Source: an uncultured Clostridia bacterium (GTDB lineage: Bacteria; Bacillota; Clostridia; Christensenellales; UBA1242). From it: DNA of 23,780 nucleotides. The stretch lies in NCBI GenBank assembly GCA_948434855.1, contig CAOJFR010000016.1, positions 1 to 23,780 of the forward strand, in the 5' to 3' direction. The notes beneath the pieces are model-generated. The model ran no database searches. It was not told where the DNA came from and saw only the letters and a program-made list of their open reading frames with translations. The position numbers were made by a program, and so were the translations under genes. Within the stretch, counting starts at the first letter, position 1. Each line of letters begins with the position of its first letter. Shown here piece by piece: positions 1-6,223 of this stretch.

Positions 1-2
1 TA

Positions 3-131
3 ATTTCAAAGGCGCATCCAAATAATCCTGCAAGCAAAAAATCGCTTGAAAAAGTAGGTTTAAAGTATTTAAAAACAATGACAGTTTCTGGTGGATTTTT
101 AAGAGACTTATATATGCTTAAATTAAAATAA
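3..131 (+). CDS. C-terminal end of a GNAT-like N-acetyltransferase (5' end outside window)
   Basis: An open frame enters from the left edge and gives 42 residues before TAA at 129-131. The fragment contains NNPASKKSLEKVGL, which resembles the end of GNAT acetyltransferases: an N-x-x-S-x-x-x-L-E-K-x-G-F/L motif that contacts the CoA pantetheine, then a final beta strand (LYMLKLK). The family call rests on this short motif only, so substrate and gene name cannot be given. No terminator is visible before the next gene, which starts 37 bases later, so the two may be co-transcribed. Confidence 0.5.
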   Translation: MSKAHPNNPASKKSLEKVGLKYLKTMTVSGGFLRDLYMLKLK

Positions 132-168
132 ATTTAAAAAAAAAGAACATACTAAAAATGAGAAAGTT

Positions 169-1122
169 ATGAAATATATAAAAAAATTTTTATGTTTTGC
201 TATGTGTATTTTCGCTTGTTTTGCGTTTTCAGCTTGTGGCAAAAAAGGTGATAATCAACAAGAAAATTCCAGCCCCTCAAGCACAGAACTTTCGCTGCAA
301 AAGGTGTTGAATGAGACCTATAAAAAGCTTAATGCTGAAACAAACACAAAAAATGATACTCGTCCAAGTTTTTCAGCAAAAACAGAGAGCGGGGAATATA
401 CGTTTAAAGCTTATGATGATTTTGTTTATGAGGGCATTTATCTGCTTAAACTTTTGTCTGAAACAGATAAACTTCAAAACAATGTTTGGTTATATGATGA
501 TGCAACAAAAACTTCACTTTTGACTGGTGAAGCAAATAAGTTAGAGATGCTCTATATTAATAGAAATAAGCAAGATTTTGTCCATAAAGTTGAAATTTAT
601 ATGCTTTTTTCAAAAATTGGCTTTAGTTTTGCAGATTTTCCAAAGAGTTATAATATGTTTTGTTATGAAATTGAATTTAATGAAAAGTCAGAAGATTTAA
701 GTGTTTCTTTCTTTTTAGAAAAGTCTAACACAAGCAAAAACATATTAGACTCTTATGCAAATTATTATACATTTTCATATAAAACAGACAGGCTTAGTGT
801 TGGTGCAAATTATTTGGAAGCAAAGTCATTTTTAAGACTTCAACAATTTGATTATGAAAACATGATGGGATTAATTCCTGAGTATGTTAATGGCTATAAT
901 TTTATTGGATTTTTGTGTCAAAGCAACACAGCAATAATTCCAGACAATTTAACAACATCAAAAGATGAGGTTAAAAGTGATATTAGGGACACACTTAAAA
1001 AGTTTGATGCCATTGGCAGAAAGATTAATGATATTAATGCCACAAAGAAAAAAGCAACTGGTTTGACTGATAAATTTTTAAAAATTGCAAATGCAAATAA
1101 GATTTCAGATTTTGTTATTTAA
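169..1122 (+). CDS. Putative lipoprotein of unknown function
   Basis: This 317-residue protein starts with a typical lipoprotein signal peptide: KYIKK, a hydrophobic stretch rich in Phe, Ala and Cys (about residues 7-20), and the lipobox FSAC with the modifiable Cys at residue 23. The residues after it (GKKGDNQQENSSPSS) form a flexible polar linker. The mature protein should therefore be anchored to the outer face of the membrane. The rest is a mixed alpha/beta sequence with no motif I recognise; the C-terminus is Lys-rich and probably helical. The ribosome binding site is weak (GAGAAAG, about 160-166) and no clear promoter is visible, so it may be read from the upstream gene. It is probably not an ABC solute-binding protein, since no such motif is seen, but that is not excluded. 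Confidence 0.75.
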   Translation: MKYIKKFLCFAMCIFACFAFSACGKKGDNQQENSSPSSTELSLQKVLNETYKKLNAETNTKNDTRPSFSAKTESGEYTFKAYDDFVYEGIYLLKLLSETDKLQNNVWLYDDATKTSLLTGEANKLEMLYINRNKQDFVHKVEIYMLFSKIGFSFADFPKSYNMFCYEIEFNEKSEDLSVSFFLEKSNTSKNILDSYANYYTFSYKTDRLSVGANYLEAKSFLRLQQFDYENMMGLIPEYVNGYNFIGFLCQSNTAIIPDNLTTSKDEVKSDIRDTLKKFDAIGRKINDINATKKKATGLTDKFLKIANANKISDFVI

Positions 1123-1126
1123 AACA

Positions 1127-1155
1127 TTGACAGGAATTTTGAATTGGAGTAATAT
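1127..1155 (+). promoter_or_regulatory. Sigma-A promoter for the MetRS-like gene
   Basis: TTGACA (1127-1132), a 17-base spacer and TAATAT (1150-1155) make a near-perfect housekeeping promoter. The predicted start near 1162 gives an RNA leader of about 130 bases before the start codon at 1295. Confidence 0.75.
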
Positions 1156-1220
1156 TTATTTATGAAAATAAATTTTAAAGAGTTTCAGCAACAATCTTAA
1201 GATGTGTGGGTGAGTGCTCA

Positions 1221-1285
1221 CACAAGCATTTTTGTTGCTTGTGCAAAAAGTCATCAAGCAACATAACTTGATGACTTTTTATTTT
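1221..1285 (+). terminator. Leader hairpin plus intrinsic terminator, placed as an attenuator before the MetRS-like gene
   Basis: Two adjacent perfect hairpins are present. The first pairs CACAAGCA (1221-1228) with TGCTTGTG (1236-1243) around a 7-base loop. The second pairs AAAAAGTCATCAAG (1245-1258) with CTTGATGACTTTTT (1267-1280), followed by more T residues, which is an intrinsic terminator. It ends only about 10 bases before the start codon and lies downstream of the promoter at 1127-1155. Full-length mRNA must therefore read through it, as in attenuation. The T-box consensus (GGTGGNACCGCG) and SAM-riboswitch core are not seen, so the ligand or sensing mechanism is unknown. It could instead just terminate transcripts of the upstream lipoprotein gene. 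Confidence 0.65.
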
Positions 1286-1294
1286 GGGGGATAT

Positions 1295-3301
1295 ATGGAT
1301 AACGAAAAGATGAAAGAAATTTTGGAGAGAATGAAGGCGAATAGACCAAGCTTTCCTAAAAGAGCAATCGTAACTGGAGGAATGCCTTATGGAAACAAGG
1401 GGCTTCACTATGGTCATGTTTGTGGAATGTTTGTGTATGCAGATTTTTTTGCTAGGTTTTTAAAAGACAAGCTTGGTAAAGATAATGTTATATTTTTATC
1501 TGGAACAGATTGTTATGGTTCGCCATCGCTTGAAACCTTTAGAAAAATGCAGTCTGAAGGTTTTGATGGTACAATTTCAGATATGGTTAAAAGTTTCAAT
1601 GAAAAGCATATTGAAACTTTAAAAAAATATGAAATTGGTTTGGACTTTTTTGAGGGCTCAGCTATAGGTGAGTCTGCTGAAATTCATAAAAAGGTAAGTG
1701 AAGAATTTTTTGATATTCTTTATAACAATGGAACACTTTCAAGGCTTTCAACCTATCAGTTTTATGATGAAAAACTTGGTTGCTTTTTGAATGGAAGACA
1801 AGTTCTTGGAAAGTGCCCAATAGAGGGTTGCAAGAGTGAAAAAGGTTATGCTGATGAATGTGACCTTGGTCACCAATATTTGCCAGAAGAATTGATAGAC
1901 CCTGTGTCAACATTGTCTGGCACAAAACCAAGTTTAAAAAAGATAGAAAACTGGTATTTTAATTTGCAAAATTACACAGAGCTTCTTAAAGACTGGATAA
2001 ATAATCTTGAAACAAAAACCCCAACTCGTCCATTTGTTACAAAAGAAATTAAGGAGTTTTTAAAGAAACCTGAAATTTATATTAAAAAAGATTATATGGA
2101 AAGCTTTAGGTCAGTTTCATCAAAACTTCCATCATTTACAGAAGTTGAAGATAAAAGCAAGGCAAGTTTTGTTATAATTTTTGAAAATTTGGCTGACAGA
2201 GAGTGTGCTTGCGAGCTTTTGACAGAAGCAGGAATAAGATATAGAACTGGAAAGACGCTTGTTCCATTTAGGCTTTCTGGAAATATATCTTGGGGTGTAC
2301 CAGTGCCTGAAAAAGATGGACTTGATGGCTTAACATTTTATTGCTGGCCAGAATCACTTTGGGCACCAATTTCATTTACGAGAGCTTATCTTAAAAAGAC
2401 TGGCAAAAATGAAGAAGATTGGAAAAAGTGGTGGTGCAGCAAAGAGGCAAAAGTTTATCAAGTTATTGGGGAAGATAATATTTATTTTTATGGTCCAGCT
2501 CAGCACGCTATGTGGTTTGCAACTCAAGGGGCAAATCCTATGGCTGAGCCTTCTGATGGAGAATTGCAAGTTAGTCAGCTTATTGTGAATAAGCATTCGC
2601 TTTTTTTGGGAAACAAAGCAAGCTCTTCAGGAAAAATTAAGCCACCAATGGCAGATGAACTTTTAGAGCATTATACCCATGAACAACTTCGTGCACACTT
2701 TTTGGGACTTTCTGTTGGAAACACATCATCTTCATTTAACCCCAAGGTTTATGACCCAGATGCTAAGGCAGAGGATATTGACCCTGCTATTAAAGATGGA
2801 AACCTTCTCACAAATGTTTACAATCGTTCACTTAGAACAATATTTTATACTTGGCAAAAAGATTTTGATGGAATAATTCCTTATGGCACAGTTTCAGAAG
2901 ATGTTATTAATGAATGTGAAATGAGTTTGCTTAAATATGAAAAGGCTATGATGGAACACAAATTTCATCTTTGCATTTATGAGCTTGATAGCTTCCTTAG
3001 AAATATTAATAAATTTTGGACAAAGAATTTTTCTCAGGATGATAAAACAGTGGAGGCAGAAGTTATTGTTAACACTTTGCACTACATTAAGGTTGCAATG
3101 ATAATGCTGCATCCAGTTGCTCCAAGCGGAATTGAAAACCTTGCAAAAATGCTTAAGGTGAAGGAAAACATTTTTGACTACGATAGAGCAAATGAACCAA
3201 TTTATAATTTCTTTGAAAGTAAAGAAAATCACAAACCAGAGTTTATTGAGGCTAAATTTGATTTTTTCAAAAAACATAAATCACAACTTGAAATTTTATA
3301 A
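1295..3301 (+). CDS. metG: Divergent methionyl-tRNA synthetase-like class I aminoacyl-tRNA synthetase
   Basis: Class I synthetases activate an amino acid with ATP and load it on tRNA; overall similarity here is to MetRS. Visible landmarks are HYGH (residues 38-41, HIGH motif), SGTDCYGSP, a zinc knuckle with C174, C179, C189 and H193 (ending ECDLGH), ISWGVPVPE (about 331-339), and an alpha-helical anticodon-binding region in the last 200 residues. The ATG at 1295 is chosen because GGGGG (1286-1290) sits just upstream; the longer frame from 1214 would be translated through the terminator hairpin. Length is 668 aa. Odd points: the KMSKS loop reads KASSS (441-445); the pocket segment usually like YVWFDAPIGY reads FYCWPESLWAPIS; there is an insertion around residues 250-325; and no C-terminal EMAP-type tRNA-binding domain is present. 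It may be a second, diverged MetRS paralogue rather than the housekeeping enzyme. Confidence 0.8.
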   Translation: MDNEKMKEILERMKANRPSFPKRAIVTGGMPYGNKGLHYGHVCGMFVYADFFARFLKDKLGKDNVIFLSGTDCYGSPSLETFRKMQSEGFDGTISDMVKSFNEKHIETLKKYEIGLDFFEGSAIGESAEIHKKVSEEFFDILYNNGTLSRLSTYQFYDEKLGCFLNGRQVLGKCPIEGCKSEKGYADECDLGHQYLPEELIDPVSTLSGTKPSLKKIENWYFNLQNYTELLKDWINNLETKTPTRPFVTKEIKEFLKKPEIYIKKDYMESFRSVSSKLPSFTEVEDKSKASFVIIFENLADRECACELLTEAGIRYRTGKTLVPFRLSGNISWGVPVPEKDGLDGLTFYCWPESLWAPISFTRAYLKKTGKNEEDWKKWWCSKEAKVYQVIGEDNIYFYGPAQHAMWFATQGANPMAEPSDGELQVSQLIVNKHSLFLGNKASSSGKIKPPMADELLEHYTHEQLRAHFLGLSVGNTSSSFNPKVYDPDAKAEDIDPAIKDGNLLTNVYNRSLRTIFYTWQKDFDGIIPYGTVSEDVINECEMSLLKYEKAMMEHKFHLCIYELDSFLRNINKFWTKNFSQDDKTVEAEVIVNTLHYIKVAMIMLHPVAPSGIENLAKMLKVKENIFDYDRANEPIYNFFESKENHKPEFIEAKFDFFKKHKSQLEIL

Positions 3302-3316
3302 GATATGTGTTATAAT
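3288..3316 (+). promoter_or_regulatory. Sigma-A promoter for the small acidic protein
   Basis: TTGAAA (3288-3293), a 17-base spacer and a perfect TATAAT (3311-3316). The -35 box lies inside the end of the preceding coding region, so this small gene has its own promoter. Confidence 0.7.
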
Positions 3317-3343
3317 AACATCATATAAGGGAGGAAAACTATT

Positions 3344-3679
3344 ATGGCAAAAGCAGGAAGAAAATCTTTATTTCAAAAACTTTTAGATTTTATTAAAAGT
3401 ATTTTTGGAATTGGAAAATCATCATTAGATATTAATTCTAGTTTTAATGAAGAGAAAAAAGAACAACAAGAAGAAACAGTTAGCACTGCAGTTGTTGAGG
3501 CGATGACAGATTTGGAAACTGGAATTTCAAATGCAGCAAAGGGCGCAACTGAAAAACCAGTAGCAGACAAAAATTTAGATGCTGCAGCAAGCGAAAGTGA
3601 AGCTGCTCCAGCCGCTGCAACCACAGAGGTTGCTCCTGAAATTATTCCAGAAACTGGAACTGATATTTTGGAGAAATAA
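3344..3679 (+). CDS. Small acidic Ala/Glu-rich protein of unknown function
   Basis: This 111-residue protein has a strong ribosome binding site (AAGGGAGG, 3327-3334). The first 25 residues are basic and amphipathic (KSLFQKLLDFIKSIFGIGK) and could touch a membrane or a partner. The rest is low-complexity and disordered-looking, dominated by Ala, Glu, Thr and Pro, with no Cys or Trp and no recognisable domain. It has its own promoter and its own terminator, so it is a single-gene unit and likely well expressed. I do not recognise the family. Confidence 0.7.
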   Translation: MAKAGRKSLFQKLLDFIKSIFGIGKSSLDINSSFNEEKKEQQEETVSTAVVEAMTDLETGISNAAKGATEKPVADKNLDAAASESEAAPAAATTEVAPEIIPETGTDILEK

Positions 3680-3694
3680 ATCTATAAAAATAAC

Positions 3695-3725
3695 AAAAAC
3701 TCGTGAATTTCACGAGTTTTTTTAT
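3695..3725. terminator. Bidirectional intrinsic terminator
   Basis: AAAAACTCGTG pairs with CACGAGTTTTT around the AATTT loop. There is a T run on the + strand and a matching T run (from the A tract) on the - strand. It sits between convergent genes ending at 3679 (+) and 3761 (-) and can serve both. Confidence 0.85.
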
Positions 3726-3760
3726 TGTTTTTCAATAAATATTTATAAAATTTGCGTTTT

Positions 3761-4378
3761 TTATATTAAGTTTAACAGGCAAAGCCCAAGGTTTAGATAT
3801 AGCGCATAAATTAGCCAAACATTATAAATGCAGAAGATTATGCCAGATGCAATGTTTGCATAAAAATATCTAAATGTTACAACCAATGCAGAGATTACAG
3901 TTAAAAGAAGCCACACACACGCAAAGATAGGAAGGTTTAATCTGAAGAAAAACAAAGGCCACATAATGTTAAAAAACATATGAATAAAATATAGAATCAG
4001 ATTGACTTTTCTGTCCTTTTCTTTAACCTCTTTATCTCTCCACATTAAAAATGTTGAAACACCTATTGCAACATAAATTATTGCCCAGACAATTGGAAAA
4101 ACGATTTTTGGAGCTGTGCCTGGAGGCATTTTATAATTTTGAAAATTAAACATTTTTCCGCCAAGAAGCGTTGCAATTCCACCTAAAATAAGTGTTCCGC
4201 CAATAAAAATTAAAGCGTCAACCCACCAAAGGTGAGTCATAAAAATTTTATCTTTAATGCTTTCAGATTTTTGATTTGATGTTTTATTGTTTGTTTTGGT
4301 TGCACTTTTGCTATTTAAAGCAGTTTCGGTTTTTGCCGTCTCAGAACTTTTTTTGCTATTAATATTTTTATTATTCAT
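3761..4378 (-). CDS. tspO: TspO/MBR-family (tryptophan-rich sensory protein) homologue
   Basis: TspO/MBR proteins are five-helix membrane proteins that bind porphyrins and cholesterol-like ligands and act in stress or tetrapyrrole regulation. The 205-residue product has a polar Ser/Thr/Asn/Lys-rich N-terminal tail of about 45 residues, then about five hydrophobic segments. The family-like motif MPPGTAPKIVFPIVWAIIY (starting about residue 84) matches the loop and second helix, and FNIMWPLFFFRLNLP matches the fourth-helix region. The start at 4378 is chosen because GGGTGA lies a few bases upstream in the - strand; the frame extends nine codons further with no such site. Unusual points are the long polar tail and the low Trp content compared with typical TspO. 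It is transcribed divergently from the ABC-F gene. Family call fairly sure, function not. Confidence 0.75.
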   Translation of the reverse strand: MNNKNINSKKSSETAKTETALNSKSATKTNNKTSNQKSESIKDKIFMTHLWWVDALIFIGGTLILGGIATLLGGKMFNFQNYKMPPGTAPKIVFPIVWAIIYVAIGVSTFLMWRDKEVKEKDRKVNLILYFIHMFFNIMWPLFFFRLNLPIFACVWLLLTVISALVVTFRYFYANIASGIIFCIYNVWLIYALYLNLGLCLLNLI

Positions 4379-4450
4379 ATTGTCACCCAAATAAATTTTT
4401 GCCAATAATAATAATTTTATTCTTAAACTTAAAACTTAATTGACAATATG
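4376..4450. repeat. 10-bp inverted repeat in the tspO/ABC-F divergent promoter region
   Basis: CATATTGTCA (4376-4385) and TGACAATATG (4441-4450) are exact reverse complements, 55 bases apart. The left arm covers the start codon and spacer of the tspO-like gene; the right arm overlaps the -35 box of the ABC-F gene. It could be a shared operator, or chance in AT-rich DNA. Confidence 0.4.
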
Positions 4451-4469
4451 TGCTTGGGTTGTTTATAAT
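4440..4469 (+). promoter_or_regulatory. Sigma-A promoter for the ABC-F gene
   Basis: TTGACA (4440-4445), an 18-base spacer and TATAAT (4464-4469). The predicted start near 4476 leaves only about 24 bases of leader, so there is no room for the long attenuating leaders that control some antibiotic-resistance ABC-F genes. Confidence 0.75.
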
Positions 4470-4499
4470 TGTGGAAGTATAATTATATTTGGAGATATT

Positions 4500-6071
4500 A
4501 TGATTAGTGTTAATAATGTTAGGTTGCAGTTTGGCGGCAGAGTGCTGTTTGAAGATGTTAACCTAAAATTTGAAGATGGCTATTGCTATGGGCTTATTGG
4601 TGCAAATGGTGCGGGCAAGTCTACTTTTTTAAAACTTATCACAAAACAAATTGAGCCAAGCTCTGGCGATATTGTTATTCAGAGAGGAAAGCGTCTTTCT
4701 GTTTTGCAACAAGACCAAAAAGCTTGGGATGATTACACAGTTATTTCAACTGTTATGCATGGCTATGATAGGCTTATGGAAATTATGAGAGAGAAAGATG
4801 AGCTTTATGCAAAAGCAGATTTTTCTGAAGCAGACGGAATAAGGGCAGGTGAGCTTGAAAATGAATTTGCTGAAATTGGTGGCTGGGAAGCTGAGAGCGA
4901 AGCTCAAAACCTTTTAAACGAACTGGGCATTCATGAAGAGTTTTTTGAAGTGCTTATGAGAGACCTTGACCCAAAACTTAAGGTTAAGGTTTTGCTTGCA
5001 AAGGCACTTTTTAAAAATCCGGACATTTTGATTTTGGACGAGCCAACAAACAACCTTGATGCAAAAACGGTTAACTGGCTTGAAAACTTTTTGCTTAATT
5101 TTGATAACCTTGTTATTGTTGTTTCGCACAACCGTTATTTCTTAAACAAAATTTGCACTCATATTTGTGATATTGACTATGGCAAAATTGAGATGTTTGT
5201 TGGAAACTATGATTTTTGGTATGAGACCAGCCAACTTCTTCAAAGGCAAGCCAAAGAACAAAACAAAAAGGCAGAACAAAGAGCAAAAGAACTTCAAGAA
5301 TTTATTTCACGATTTGCAGCAAATGCGTCTAAAAGCAAACAGGCAACCAGCAGAAAGAAAGAACTTGAAAAACTTACTTTTGTTGATATTAAGCCATCAC
5401 TTAGAAAATATCCTTATGTTGACTTTAAGCCGAACAGGGAAATTGGAAACGAAATTTTGAGAGTTACGGGTTTAACTAAAAATGGTCTCTTTGAAAATGT
5501 TTCTTTCACTGTTAACAAGGGCGACAAAATTGCTTTTATTTGTTCTAATGCAAATGTTATTACTATGATATTTAAAATTTTGATGGGTGAAGACTCTGCG
5601 GATAATGGAACTTTTGAATGGGGTTCTACCGTAACACCATGTTATGTTCCTGAAAACAATGACAGCTATTTTAAGGATTGTGGACTTAGCCTTGTTGAAT
5701 GGCTTGCACAATATAGCGAAGACAAGGACCAAACCTTTTTAAGAAGCTGGCTCGGCAGAATGCTATTTTCTGGTGAAGAAGCTCAAAAGAAGGCAAACTG
5801 CATTTCGGGTGGTGAAAGAGTTAGGTGTATGCTTGCACGTGCAATGCTATCTGGTGCAAATGTTTTAATTTTTGACGAACCAACAAACCACCTTGACCTT
5901 GAAAGCATAACTTCTTTAAACAAAGGTATGATTAACTATAAGTCACCAATTTTGTTTACAAGTCAAGACCATGAACTTTTGCAAACTGTTGCAAACAGAA
6001 TTATTGAAATTGACAACACCAAAGTTTATGATAAGCAAATTAGTTATAACAATTATCTTGGCTTAGACTAA
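4500..6071 (+). CDS. ABC-F family ATPase (YkpA/YbiT-like), with one degenerate ATP site
   Basis: ABC-F proteins are soluble twin ABC ATPases that act on the ribosome (translation factors or antibiotic protection). The ATG at 4500 follows GGAG at 4491-4494; length is 523 aa. NBD1 has Walker A GANGAGKST (34-42), Walker B LILDEPTNNLD (D180, E181) and H210. The linker (about 240-300) is the charged P-site tRNA interaction motif region. NBD2 has signature ISGGE (435-439) and Walker B IFDEPTNHLD (D459, E460). The NBD1 signature is replaced by LDPKL (156-160), and the NBD2 Walker A has become CSNANVIT (348-355), without Gly-Lys-Thr. Thus one composite ATP site (Walker A1 with signature 2) is intact and the other appears lost. 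YkpA/YbiT-type members are known to have atypical motifs at these places, so part of this is a family trait. No neighbour indicates antibiotic resistance. Confidence 0.88.
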   Translation: MISVNNVRLQFGGRVLFEDVNLKFEDGYCYGLIGANGAGKSTFLKLITKQIEPSSGDIVIQRGKRLSVLQQDQKAWDDYTVISTVMHGYDRLMEIMREKDELYAKADFSEADGIRAGELENEFAEIGGWEAESEAQNLLNELGIHEEFFEVLMRDLDPKLKVKVLLAKALFKNPDILILDEPTNNLDAKTVNWLENFLLNFDNLVIVVSHNRYFLNKICTHICDIDYGKIEMFVGNYDFWYETSQLLQRQAKEQNKKAEQRAKELQEFISRFAANASKSKQATSRKKELEKLTFVDIKPSLRKYPYVDFKPNREIGNEILRVTGLTKNGLFENVSFTVNKGDKIAFICSNANVITMIFKILMGEDSADNGTFEWGSTVTPCYVPENNDSYFKDCGLSLVEWLAQYSEDKDQTFLRSWLGRMLFSGEEAQKKANCISGGERVRCMLARAMLSGANVLIFDEPTNHLDLESITSLNKGMINYKSPILFTSQDHELLQTVANRIIEIDNTKVYDKQISYNNYLGLD

Positions 6072-6100
6072 ATTAACGAAAATAATTAAATTAAAAAATT

Positions 6101-6160
6101 AACTTTTCAAATTTGTGTTTATCTTTTGAGGATAAATGCTTTGTTTGAAAAGTTTTTTTA
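6101..6160 (+). terminator. Intrinsic terminator after the ABC-F gene (branched stem)
   Basis: AACTTTTCAAA (6101-6111) pairs with TTTGAAAAGTT (6144-6154), followed by T residues. Inside it a second small hairpin pairs TTTATC (6118-6123) with GATAAA (6131-6136). Confidence 0.8.
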
Positions 6161-6189
6161 TACTTCATTATTTTTAGTTGGTTGTATTG

Positions 6190-6218
6190 TTGCAAATTGA
6201 ATTTTATTTTTATATAAT
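6190..6218 (+). promoter_or_regulatory. Sigma-A promoter placed directly at the ABC exporter start codon
   Basis: TTGCAA (6190-6195), a 17-base spacer and a perfect TATAAT (6213-6218). Transcription would begin about 6224-6226, exactly at the ATGATG that begins the coding region. No Shine-Dalgarno sequence precedes that ATG. Confidence 0.6.
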
Positions 6219-6223
6219 TAATT

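Noticed and set aside
1162..1200. 12-codon leader peptide (MKINFKEFQQQS) before the MetRS-like gene
   Set aside because: It would begin at the predicted transcript start without a ribosome binding site and contains no regulatory Met run, so peptide-based attenuation is unlikely.
1160..1290. T-box or SAM riboswitch in the MetRS-like leader
   Set aside because: Neither the GGTGGNACCGCG antiterminator motif nor a recognisable SAM aptamer core is present.
1214..1294. N-terminal extension of the MetRS-like protein from the ATG at 1214
   Set aside because: It translates through the terminator hairpin, has no ribosome binding site, and the ATG at 1295 has GGGGG in place.
2894..3277. 127-residue frame on the - strand inside the MetRS-like gene
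   Set aside because: It lies wholly opposite a clear coding region, is Phe/Asn-rich as expected from antisense AT-rich codons, and lacks any domain or ribosome binding site.
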